Source: Lentzea pudingi (GTDB taxonomy: Bacteria > Actinomycetota > Actinomycetes > Mycobacteriales > Pseudonocardiaceae). Taken from it: 64,000 nucleotides of DNA. The first letter of the stretch is position 1. Each line of letters starts with the position of its first letter. This document shows positions 7,540 to 14,869 of the stretch, in pieces. Under the pieces are notes generated by a model, which did not search any database, had not been told where the DNA came from, and saw only the letters and a program-made list of their open reading frames with translations. The translations under genes were made by a program, and so were the position numbers. The stretch lies in NCBI RefSeq assembly GCF_014646255.1, contig NZ_BMNC01000002.1, positions 368,101 to 432,100 on the forward strand, read 5' to 3'.

Positions 7540-8049
7540 ATGTGCATGCCGGTAGAGCTGACGCTCCGCAAAGCGGCCGACGAGTTGCAGCGAGGCGACC
7601 TCGCCAGCGTGCTTCGCGCACGTCAGCGCGTCGCCGGGCTGGTGGGCACCTTCCCGGACCGGCTCGACCTGCGTGAACGTCTCGCCGAGGTCTACCGCGT
7701 GCTCGGCCAGCCGGCCCAGGCGGGTCGCTGGACCTACCTCTCCGAAGAACGCGACCCCGGCGAGCTCGAGGCCTTCGAACGCGCCTACCGCCGCGCGGAC
7801 GCCCGTCTGGTCGCGCTCTCCTGGCAGGGCCGCGTCGACGACGCACCCACCGAGACCGCCCGCACGCGCCTCGCATCGCTCTACCAGGAGGCGCGGGGCG
7901 AGCTGCAGCGCGACCTGGACGGCACGCCGAACGAGGAGACGTCCTGGGGCGCCTGCCTGATCGTCATGGCCGGCGGCACGTTCGTCCTGGTGTGTTTCAT
8001 CCTGGGCATCGTGACTCTCGTGCAGTTCTTGTGGAAGCTGGTCTCATGA
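7540..8049 (+). CDS. DUF6584-like helical-repeat protein with C-terminal membrane anchor
   Basis: 169 residues; ATG 7540 or ATG 7546 could start it. Residues 5-65 form TPR-like helices with the pattern RARQRVAGLVGTFPDRLDLR and LGQPAQAGRWTYL that I associate with DUF6584. One transmembrane helix at about residues 142-166 (IVMAGGTFVLVCFILGIVTL) puts the helical part in the cytosol or attached to membrane. The stop overlaps the next start as ATGA, so translation is probably coupled with the dehydratase gene. Function unknown. Confidence 0.78.
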   Translation: MCMPVELTLRKAADELQRGDLASVLRARQRVAGLVGTFPDRLDLRERLAEVYRVLGQPAQAGRWTYLSEERDPGELEAFERAYRRADARLVALSWQGRVDDAPTETARTRLASLYQEARGELQRDLDGTPNEETSWGACLIVMAGGTFVLVCFILGIVTLVQFLWKLVS

Positions 8050-8897
8050 GAACGCTGTCGCAGTACGTCCGCCGCACCCCGATCATGCGCGTCACGGCAG
8101 ACGGGCGCCCGCTCGTGTTCAAGCTGGAACACCTGCAGCTCACCGGCTCGTTCAAGCTCCGCGGCGCGGTCAACACGCTGCTGTCGCTGAACGTCTCCGA
8201 GGTCGTCACCGCGTCCGGCGGCAACCACGGCATCGCCGTCGCCCAGGCCGCCCAGCTGCTCGGCGCGCACGCCACGGTGTTCGTCCCGGTGACCGCGCCC
8301 GAGACCAAGACGCGGCGCATCGAAGCGTTGGGCGCCAAGCTGATCCGCCACGGCGCCACCTACGCCGAAGCCGCCGCGGCCGCCCGCGAGCTCGACCTGC
8401 CCTACATCGAGGCGTACAACGACGCCACGGTGATCGAGGGCCAGTCCACGGTCACGCGGGAGATCGTCGAGGACGCCCCGGACGTCGACACGATCTTCGT
8501 CGCGGTCGGCGGCGGCGGACTCGTCGCGGGCGCCGCGCTGGCGTCCGGCGGCCGCCACATCGTCGCCGTGGAACCCGAGAACTGCCGCGCCATGCACAAC
8601 GCGCTGGCCGCCGGTGAGCCCGTCGACTCGGTCGTGGACTCGATCGCCGCCGACGCGCTCGGCGCCACGCGCGCGGGCTCGTTGGCGCTGGAAATCCTGC
8701 GGCAGCACAACGTTTCCTCGGCCCTGGTCACCGACGAGGAGATCCTCGCGGCGCGGGACCGGTTGTGGGAGGAGTTCCGGCTCGCGGTCGAACCGGCGGG
8801 CGCGGCGGCGTTCGCGTCGTTCCTCAGGGGCGAGGTGTCGAGTGAGCTGCCCTGCGTGCTCCTGTGCGGAGCGAACTCGGAGTGGCGTCCCAGCTAG
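8046..8897 (+). CDS. PLP-dependent serine/threonine dehydratase-like enzyme
   Basis: 283 residues starting at ATG 8046 in an ATGA overlap. Fold-type II PLP enzyme: the Schiff-base Lys37 lies in GSFKLRGA, the SGGNHG loop is at about 61-66, and the phosphate-binding VGGGGL loop is at about 155-160. The family removes water and ammonia from Ser or Thr to give pyruvate or 2-oxobutyrate. It lacks the ACT regulatory domain of biosynthetic IlvA, so catabolic dehydratase, racemase or related activity is possible. Its stop codon and last residues lie inside the first copy of a tandem repeat. Confidence 0.87.
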   Translation: MRTLSQYVRRTPIMRVTADGRPLVFKLEHLQLTGSFKLRGAVNTLLSLNVSEVVTASGGNHGIAVAQAAQLLGAHATVFVPVTAPETKTRRIEALGAKLIRHGATYAEAAAAARELDLPYIEAYNDATVIEGQSTVTREIVEDAPDVDTIFVAVGGGGLVAGAALASGGRHIVAVEPENCRAMHNALAAGEPVDSVVDSIAADALGATRAGSLALEILRQHNVSSALVTDEEILAARDRLWEEFRLAVEPAGAAAFASFLRGEVSSELPCVLLCGANSEWRPS

Positions 8898-8969
8898 AGC
8901 TCGGGGTGGCGTCCTAGCTAGAGCCCGGCGGTGGCGTCCCAGCTAGCCCGGCGGTGGCGTCCCAGCTAG
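8882..8969. repeat. Four tandem copies of a 16-bp GTGGCGTCCCAGCTAG core
   Basis: Cores at 8882-8897, 8906-8921 (one C-to-T change), 8931-8946 and 8954-8969, with periods of 24, 25 and 23 bp. The CTAG end and CCCGG-rich spacers are shared. Copy 1 overlaps the 3' end of the dehydratase coding region, so the array seems to have grown outward from it. Confidence 0.9.
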
Positions 8970-9187
8970 CCCGGCGATCGAAGGGCCGTGCCACGACTCG
9001 ACGACGACGTCGCCACCACTGGTACGTCGATGCGAGTGCTGAGCCTTCCGGTCCGGCCCCCGCGCTTCCTTGCCTTGCGGAACGAAGGAATCGTGATTTC
9101 GGTTCCCGCGCTATCCACAGGCTACGCGAGTTCCCGAAACCGCAGGTCAGAAAGCCGTCGCCCTGTGGACAACTCGCGATCTTGAAG
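8970..9187. other. Intergenic stretch with two DnaA-box-like sites
   Basis: No gene is supported here. CTATCCACA at 9111-9119 (one mismatch to TTATCCACA) and, on the minus strand, TTGTCCACA at 9164-9172 (perfect actinomycete DnaA box) face each other 44 bp apart. This is not oriC: dnaA and dnaN are absent and two boxes are too few. They may be chance sites, a DnaA-regulated element, or a titration site next to the mnmA operon end. Confidence 0.45.
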
Positions 9188-10270
9188 CTAGCTCGTCGCG
9201 TCGATGGTCGCGCTGGCCAGGACGATGTCGCCCGCCGCGTCCTCGCGGTAGATCGCCACGGCCTGGCCGGGGGCCACGCCCTTCAACGGCTCGCGCAACT
9301 GCACCCGCAGCACGCCGTCGACCAGTTCGGCGACGGCGGGCGCGGTGCCCCCGTGCGCGCGCACCTGGGCAACGCACTCCACGGGTCCGTTGAGCTCGAC
9401 GTGTGCGACCGGCGCCGACGCGGAAATTTCTGTCACGGCGAGCTTTTCGACCGCGCCGACCCGCACGTTGCCCGACACCGGCTCCAGCGCCAGCACGTAC
9501 CGCGGGCGGCCGTCGGCGGCGGGGCCGTCGATGCCGAGGCCCTTGCGCTGGCCCACGGTGAACTCGTGGACGCCCGCGTGCCGGCCGAGCACCGCGCCGG
9601 TCGCGTCGTCGATCAGCAGGCCCGGCTTGGTCTCCATGCGGCCCGCGAGGAACTTCTGCGTGTCGCCGTCCGGGATGAAGCAGATGTCGTGGCTGTCCGG
9701 CTTCTTCGCGACCGACAGCCCGCGCGACGCCGCCTCGACGCGTACGTCGTCCTTCGTCGTGTCCCCCAACGGGAACATGGCGTGTGAGAGCTGCTCGGCC
9801 GTCAGCGACGCCAGCACGTACGACTGGTCCTTGCCCAGGTCGGCGGAGCGGCGCAGCTCGGGACGGCCGTCGATGAGCTCCAGCCGCGCGTAGTGGCCGG
9901 TGCAGACGGCGTCGAAGCCCAGTGCGATCGCCTTGTCCAGCAACGCCTCGAACTTGATCCGCTCGTTGCAGCGCAGGCACGGGTTCGGCGTGCGGCCCGC
10001 CGCGTACTCCGCGACGAAGTCCTCGACGACCTCTTCGGTGAAGCGCTCGGCGAAGTCCCAGACGTAGAACGGGATGCCCATCAGGTCGGCCGCGCGACGG
10101 GCGTCGTGCGCGTCCTCGATCGTGCAGCAGCCGCGTGCGCCCGTGCGCAGGGTGCCGGGCTTCGCCGACAACGCCAGGTGCACGCCCGTCACGTCGTGCC
10201 CCGCTTCGACGGCTCGTGCCGCCGCCACCGCGGAATCGACACCGCCGCTCATCGCCGCGAGGACCTTCAC
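9188..10270 (-). CDS. mnmA: tRNA 2-thiouridylase MnmA
   Basis: 360 residues from GTG 10270, overlapping the iscS stop as GTGA; the longer frame upstream is iscS in another frame. The PP-loop ATP site SGGVDS is at residues 8-13. Catalytic Cys101 lies in NPCLRCN and the second Cys197 in [10 protein letters not shown], the pair that forms the persulfide/disulfide during sulfur transfer. It adenylates and thiolates U34 of tRNA Lys/Glu/Gln at position 2. The sulfur donor is most likely the cysteine desulfurase encoded immediately upstream. Last gene of a five-gene operon. Confidence 0.96.
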   Translation of the reverse strand: MKVLAAMSGGVDSAVAAARAVEAGHDVTGVHLALSAKPGTLRTGARGCCTIEDAHDARRAADLMGIPFYVWDFAERFTEEVVEDFVAEYAAGRTPNPCLRCNERIKFEALLDKAIALGFDAVCTGHYARLELIDGRPELRRSADLGKDQSYVLASLTAEQLSHAMFPLGDTTKDDVRVEAASRGLSVAKKPDSHDICFIPDGDTQKFLAGRMETKPGLLIDDATGAVLGRHAGVHEFTVGQRKGLGIDGPAADGRPRYVLALEPVSGNVRVGAVEKLAVTEISASAPVAHVELNGPVECVAQVRAHGGTAPAVAELVDGVLRVQLREPLKGVAPGQAVAIYREDAAGDIVLASATIDATS

Positions 10271-11436
10271 TGCTTGACCACCTTCCGGGAACGCCTCATG
10301 CCTGCCAGGCCCGCCGTGCGAGCCCTCTCCACCACCGGTCCGATGACCGACACCAGCTTCTCGACGTCCGCGTGCGTCGACGTGTGCCCGAGGGAGAACC
10401 TCAGCGATCCGCGCGCCAACGCCGGTTCGACACCCATCGCCAGCAGGACGTGCGATGGTTGCGCGACACCGGCCGTGCACGCGGAGCCCGTCGAGCACTC
10501 GACACCGCGTGCGTCGAGCAGCATCAGCAGGCTGTCGCCCTCGCAGCCGGGGAACGTCAGGTGCGCGTTGCCGGGGAGGCGGTCGACCGGGTCGCCGTTC
10601 ACGATCACGTCCGGCACCACCGCGCGCACTGACGCGATCAGCTCGTCCCGCAACGCCGCGATCTCCACGGCCCGGGAAGCCTGTTCCTCCACCGAGATCC
10701 GCACCGCGCGGGCCAGGCCGACGATCGACGGCACGTCCAGCGTGCCGGACCGCACGTCGCGTTCCTGACCGCCGCCGTGCATCAACGGCGTGCACTTCAC
10801 GTCACGCGCGAGCAGCAGCACACCGACGCCATACGGACCGCCGACCTTGTGGCCGGTCAGGGTCAGCGCGGAGGCACCGGACGCGGCGAAGCCGACCGGG
10901 ACCGCGCCGACGGCCTGCACCGCGTCGGTGTGGAACGGCACGCCGCGTGCGGCGCACACGGCAGCGATCTCGTGCACGGGGTTGATGGTGCCGACCTCGT
11001 TGTTCGCCCACATCGTGGTGACGAGAGCAACGTCGTCGTCCAGCGCCTCGGCGACCGACTCCGGTGACACGCGCCCGTGGTGGTCGGTGGGCAGCCAGGT
11101 GACCTCGGCGCCCTGCTGCTCCAGCCACTCGACGGCGTCCAGCACGGCGTGGTGCTCGACGGCCGAGGCCAGCACGCGGCGCCTGCCGCTCGCCCAGTAG
11201 ATGCCCTTGACCGCCAGGTTGTCGCTCTCGGTGCCGCCGCCGGTGAACAGCACCTCGGACGGCCGGGCGCCCAGGGCGTCGGCGATGTTCTCGCGGGCCT
11301 CCTCGACCGCCCGCCGCGCCCGCCTGCCGGAGGTGTGCAGCGACGAGGCGTTGCCCGTGGTGGACAACGCCTCGGTCATGGCCGCGACCGCCTGGGGGTG
11401 CATGGGGGTCGTGGCCGCGTGGTCGAGATAAGCCAT
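10267..11436 (-). CDS. iscS: Cysteine desulfurase (IscS/NifS type)
   Basis: 389 residues. Class V PLP aminotransferase fold with Lys197 in LTGHKVGGP binding PLP, His94-95 in [10 protein letters not shown], and catalytic Cys320 in STGSACTAG on the mobile loop. It takes sulfur from L-cysteine as a persulfide and hands it to acceptors. Coupling at both ends (TGATG with the MFS gene, GTGA with mnmA) indicates that supplying MnmA is its main job here. No Fe-S scaffold genes are adjacent, unlike SUF loci. Confidence 0.96.
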   Translation of the reverse strand: MAYLDHAATTPMHPQAVAAMTEALSTTGNASSLHTSGRRARRAVEEARENIADALGARPSEVLFTGGGTESDNLAVKGIYWASGRRRVLASAVEHHAVLDAVEWLEQQGAEVTWLPTDHHGRVSPESVAEALDDDVALVTTMWANNEVGTINPVHEIAAVCAARGVPFHTDAVQAVGAVPVGFAASGASALTLTGHKVGGPYGVGVLLLARDVKCTPLMHGGGQERDVRSGTLDVPSIVGLARAVRISVEEQASRAVEIAALRDELIASVRAVVPDVIVNGDPVDRLPGNAHLTFPGCEGDSLLMLLDARGVECSTGSACTAGVAQPSHVLLAMGVEPALARGSLRFSLGHTSTHADVEKLVSVIGPVVERARTAGLAGMRRSRKVVKQ

Positions 11437-12779
11437 CAGGACTCAAGGGTAGCCCGCATGCGGGGCCCCGTCAGAATCGCTCCCACCACCGCCAACGCCG
11501 CCATCGACAGGTTGAGCACCACCACGCCCGCGGTCGGCGCCGTCGCCACGACGAGCACACCGCCGAGTCCGATCATGGTCGCGGAGAAGAGCATGTCCGA
11601 GATCTGCAGCGCGGCGGAGTTGAAACCCCGGTCGGCCTCGGGTGATGCGGCCATCATCAGCACGCCGACGCTGGACGTCGCCATGCCCATGCCCGCGCCC
11701 GCCACGGCCCAGAGCACCGGCGTGAGGAAGGCCGGGCCCCACGTGGGTGCGATGAGCGTCACGGCCGCGACACCGGTCGCGACGAACAGGAAGCCGGTGC
11801 GGACGAGGGTGTGGCGCTCGATCTCGGGGTGCCGCGACGCCCACATCGACGCGCCGGCCCAGCCGAGCGCGCTCAGCGTGAGCGGGATGCCCGCCTCGAG
11901 CGGCGAGTAGCCGTGCACGACGCTCAACGTCAGCGGGATGAAGCCCTCGACGGCGAAGAACGTGCCCGCGAGCAGGCCACGCGCCAGGATCGTGACGGGA
12001 AGGCCGCGACGGGCGATGAGCGTTCCCTTGGGCAGCAGGATCCGCAGAGCGGGCGCCAGCAGCAGCACCGCCACCACGATCAGCCACCACGTGCGGTGCT
12101 GCAGGCCCCAGCTCAGGCCCACCACGCCCAGACCCACGGCCACGGCGGAGAGCGGCAGGTACTTCCTCACGGGCGGGGTCTCGGCGTGCGGGGGGAGCTT
12201 CTTGAGCACCGGCACGAGCAGCACGATGCCGAGCAGCACCAGCGGGATGATCCCGAGGAACACCCACCGCCAGCTCAGGTGCTCGGTCGCCCAGCCCGCG
12301 ACCGCCGGCCCCACCAGCGACGGGATCACCCAGGCCGCGGACAGCGCGCCGAACACGGCGGGCCGGCTGTCCTCGGGGTAGGCGACCGCGATCAGCACGT
12401 ACACGGCGACGATCAGGAAGCCCACGCCGAAGCCCTGCAGCACCCGGCCGGCGAGCAGCACCGCCATGTTCTCGGCGATGCCCGCGACCACGAGCCCGGC
12501 GAGGAACAGCACCACGCCGATCAGGATCGCGGGCTTGGGGCCCCTGCGGTCCGAGAGGCGTCCGGAGAAGACCGTGGCCATGACGCTCGCCGCGAGGTTC
12601 GCGAGGAACGGCCACGCGTACAGCGCCTCGCCCTTCAGCTCGCGGACCATGGTGGGCATCGCCGTGCCGACGCCCATCGCCTCGAAGGCGAAGAGCGTGA
12701 CCAGCAGGAGGATGCCTGTGGTGGGCCAGCGGCGTTCAGGCGACCAGAGGCGTGATGGTGCGGGCTCGGTGAGTGTCAC
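11436..12779 (-). CDS. MFS multidrug-type transporter
   Basis: About 447 residues from GTG 12779 (a TTG at 12794 is an alternative). Twelve or more hydrophobic helices; the MFS loop motif appears as [12 protein letters not shown] at about residues 75-90, and the helix-5 region [20 protein letters not shown] fits drug:H+ antiporters. Substrate unknown. The start overlaps the acyltransferase stop by about 44 bp and the stop overlaps the iscS start as TGATG, so this efflux gene is embedded in a conserved operon. Mycobacterial versions of this operon, as I recall them, lack it, so it may be a lineage insertion. Confidence 0.9.
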   Translation of the reverse strand: MTLTEPAPSRLWSPERRWPTTGILLLVTLFAFEAMGVGTAMPTMVRELKGEALYAWPFLANLAASVMATVFSGRLSDRRGPKPAILIGVVLFLAGLVVAGIAENMAVLLAGRVLQGFGVGFLIVAVYVLIAVAYPEDSRPAVFGALSAAWVIPSLVGPAVAGWATEHLSWRWVFLGIIPLVLLGIVLLVPVLKKLPPHAETPPVRKYLPLSAVAVGLGVVGLSWGLQHRTWWLIVVAVLLLAPALRILLPKGTLIARRGLPVTILARGLLAGTFFAVEGFIPLTLSVVHGYSPLEAGIPLTLSALGWAGASMWASRHPEIERHTLVRTGFLFVATGVAAVTLIAPTWGPAFLTPVLWAVAGAGMGMATSSVGVLMMAASPEADRGFNSAALQISDMLFSATMIGLGGVLVVATAPTAGVVVLNLSMAALAVVGAILTGPRMRATLES

Positions 12780-13608
12780 CTGTAGATGGTGCAATCTCCA
12801 GTTCGGTCGAGGTCAAGCGGTTTGATTGCTCTTCGGCAAGTTTCGCCAGTTCGCGTCGTGTCCCGGCGCGTCCGGGAGCGATCTCGTCCAGCACGTGGAC
12901 CTCGACGACCAGATCGCGGGCCTTCAGCACCCGGCGGATCGAGTCGACCAGCGTGTCGCCGCCGATGAACGCGGGCTGAGTCGTCAGGTGGCCGCCGATC
13001 CGGTAGCGCAGCACGATCGGCCGCACCGGCACGCCGGCGTCGAGCGCTGCCTGGAACAGCGCCGGCTTGTAGTGCCCGGACGCGAGCCCGCACCACGTCG
13101 TGCCCTCGGCGTGGATGCCGACCGCGCTGCCGTTGCGCAACGTCGTGGCCAGCTCGTTCACGGTCTTCGGCAGTTCGCGGAGCTTCTCGCGGTCGAGGTA
13201 GACGGTGCCCGCCGCGGTGATGATCGGGCCGAGCACCGGCCAGCTCTTGATGTCCTTCTTGGCCACGAGCTTGATCGGCTGCACCGAGTCGATCGCGAGC
13301 TCGTCGAGCCACGACACGTGGTTGCTCGCGACGAGCACCCCGCGCTTCGGCACCTCCTGGAACCGCCTGGCCCCGTGGACCTCCAGCCGGACGCCGAACG
13401 CCCGCAGCACGGCGTGGAACCACAGCCGCACAACGCTTTCGCGCTGTTTGCTCGGCAGGAGCAGCGCCAGTGCGATCCACGCACCGCACAGGATCGCCGT
13501 GACGGCCGTGAAGGCCCGCCAGGCCTGCCTGAACCGGCCCGCCTGCCGTGGTGAGCTGCCGACACACCCGTCCCCGCACGGCGACGCGGGCATCCACGCG
13601 TGGCTCAT
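12736..13608 (-). CDS. PlsC/OlsA-like 1-acyl-sn-glycerol-3-phosphate-type acyltransferase
   Basis: 290 residues from ATG 13608, overlapping the GNAT stop as ATGA. A hydrophobic helix at about 35-52 anchors it to the membrane. The HxxxxD catalytic motif reads NHVSWLD (His97, Asp102), and EGTTW near residue 168 supplies the second motif. It transfers a fatty acyl group to a lysolipid hydroxyl. Next to an OlsB-like N-acyltransferase, the natural reading is the OlsA step, turning lyso-ornithine lipid into ornithine lipid; a phospholipid role is the alternative. Confidence 0.9.
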   Translation of the reverse strand: MSHAWMPASPCGDGCVGSSPRQAGRFRQAWRAFTAVTAILCGAWIALALLLPSKQRESVVRLWFHAVLRAFGVRLEVHGARRFQEVPKRGVLVASNHVSWLDELAIDSVQPIKLVAKKDIKSWPVLGPIITAAGTVYLDREKLRELPKTVNELATTLRNGSAVGIHAEGTTWCGLASGHYKPALFQAALDAGVPVRPIVLRYRIGGHLTTQPAFIGGDTLVDSIRRVLKARDLVVEVHVLDEIAPGRAGTRRELAKLAEEQSNRLTSTELEIAPSTGDTHRARTITPLVA

Positions 13609-14378
13609 GGTGTCTCCCCCAGGAAGAACTTCAGGTACCGCTGGTCCATGTGGTCCATGCCGAGCAGGATGAAGAGGTCGGCGACGCCGAAGTCCGCGTC
13701 GAGCGCGGGCCGTCCGCAGATCTTGGCGCCGAGCCGCAGATAGCCCTTGAGCAGAGGCGGCAGCACCGTCTTGTCCGGCCGCGCGATCGCGTCGACGTCC
13801 CACGGGTTGTGCGGCGTGACCCGGTACTGCTCGGGCGCGTAGTGCTTGGCGTGCACGGTGTCCCACACGCCGGCCGCGAGACCGCCCCCGTCGTGCAACG
13901 GGATCGACGCGCACCCGACGAGCCACTTGTGGCCGCTCAGCAGCATGTACCGCGCGATACCGGCCCACACGAGGCTGACGACGGCACCGTTGCGGTGGTC
14001 GGGGTGCACGCACGAACGCCCGGTCTCGACCGTCGAGCCGCGGATTTCGTCGAGATTGGTGAGGTCGAACTCGCCGTCGCTGTAAAGCCTTCCGGCCTCC
14101 CTGGCGCGTTCCGGCGGCAGCATCCGGTAGCCGCCGACGATCTCGCCCGTGCGGTCGTCGCGCACCACGAGGTGGTCGCAGTGCTGGTCGAACTCGTCGA
14201 CGTCGTGGCCGGGAACGGTCGTGTGCAGCGTTGCGCCCATCTCACCGGCGAAGACGTCGTAGCGCAGTCTCTGGGCGGCCGTGACTTCTTCGCTGTCGCG
14301 GGCCACGAGGAGGGAATAGCGGGGTGCGTCCCCGTCCTGGTGGACAGGGGTGCTGACAAGCAGTTCCGGCTGCGTCAT
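13605..14378 (-). CDS. OlsB-like GNAT N-acyltransferase
   Basis: 257 residues. The pattern AAQRLRYDVFAGEMGA, then DEFDQHCDHLVV, then GYRMLPPERA is that of the Acetyltransf_5/OlsB group, which uses 3-hydroxyacyl-ACP to acylate ornithine; hemolysin-like acyltransferases are the nearest other assignment. It heads the operon and is coupled to a PlsC-like enzyme, as olsB/olsA often are. In mycobacteria the same pair (Rv3027c/Rv3026c by memory) sits in this neighbourhood. No clear promoter was seen in the 86 bp upstream. Confidence 0.85.
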   Translation of the reverse strand: MTQPELLVSTPVHQDGDAPRYSLLVARDSEEVTAAQRLRYDVFAGEMGATLHTTVPGHDVDEFDQHCDHLVVRDDRTGEIVGGYRMLPPERAREAGRLYSDGEFDLTNLDEIRGSTVETGRSCVHPDHRNGAVVSLVWAGIARYMLLSGHKWLVGCASIPLHDGGGLAAGVWDTVHAKHYAPEQYRVTPHNPWDVDAIARPDKTVLPPLLKGYLRLGAKICGRPALDADFGVADLFILLGMDHMDQRYLKFFLGETP

Positions 14379-14465
14379 GCGGTCCAGGGTGAGGCTGGGT
14401 CGGCGAATCGCAGCAGGTCAGATCGATGACGCCTCAGTGGCAGGTGGGTTAACCGCCGGAGATGG

Positions 14466-14498
14466 GGAAGGCCCCTCCGGGGTCCGGAGGGGCCTTCC
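14466..14498 (-). terminator. Hairpin terminator of the RHS/zinc-ribbon unit
   Basis: A 15-bp perfect stem (14466-14480 with 14484-14498) and 3-nt loop begins 9 bp past the stop of the zinc-ribbon gene. It marks the end of the toxin/immunity transcript. Confidence 0.85.
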
Positions 14499-14506
14499 TG
14501 TGCTGC

Positions 14507-14869
14507 TTATTCCCAGCCGAATCGCTGAGGCAGAACACCCATTTGCCAGAGCCGATCAAGCCTGCGGAACATCCTCGTCAAGCTGAGGTCGAACTCTTTC
14601 CAGTCGTCAGGTTCAGCCTTCTGCCACCGGTCGTAAATGGTCAGCCCACGGGGGTAGGCGCCAGTTGACCCCGCAAAGCGCCCGCAAGAGGCGCACCACG
14701 TGTACTTCACCAGGGACGGATGCCCGGCCCGCACTGACTTCCGCACGTACGACCGCACCGAGGTTCGACCGCACCCCGGACATTCGCGCTCGCTCTGGTC
14801 ATGCAGGAAGCCGGGCCCCTGCGTGATGACCGCCAGTTCGTCACTGGTGAAGTTCTGATGGCGCGTCAC
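14507..14869 (-). CDS. Zinc-ribbon protein, candidate immunity factor
   Basis: 120 residues; GTG 14869 directly follows the RHS stop codon with no spacer, so translation is coupled. Cys30 and Cys33 (CPGC) and Cys59 and Cys62 (CASC) form a four-Cys zinc ribbon in the centre. The rest is polar, ending in a helical segment (LTRMFRRLDRLWQMG). There is no signal peptide or membrane helix, so it should stay in the cytosol. Third codon positions hold more A/T than in neighbours, a sign of recent acquisition. Position after the toxin module makes immunity the best guess; it could instead be a gene carried along with the toxin cassette. No family recognised. Confidence 0.75.
   Translation of the reverse strand: MTRHQNFTSDELAVITQGPGFLHDQSERECPGCGRTSVRSYVRKSVRAGHPSLVKYTWCASCGRFAGSTGAYPRGLTIYDRWQKAEPDDWKEFDLSLTRMFRRLDRLWQMGVLPQRFGWE

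Noticed and set aside
9111..9172. A replication origin
   Set aside because: Only two DnaA-box-like sites and no dnaA, dnaN or parAB near them.
8898..9187. Possible small gene or CRISPR-like array in the repeat-containing gap
   Set aside because: Repeats are only 16 bp with 7-9 bp gaps, no spacers of normal size and no cas genes; no coding frame with a ribosome site was found.
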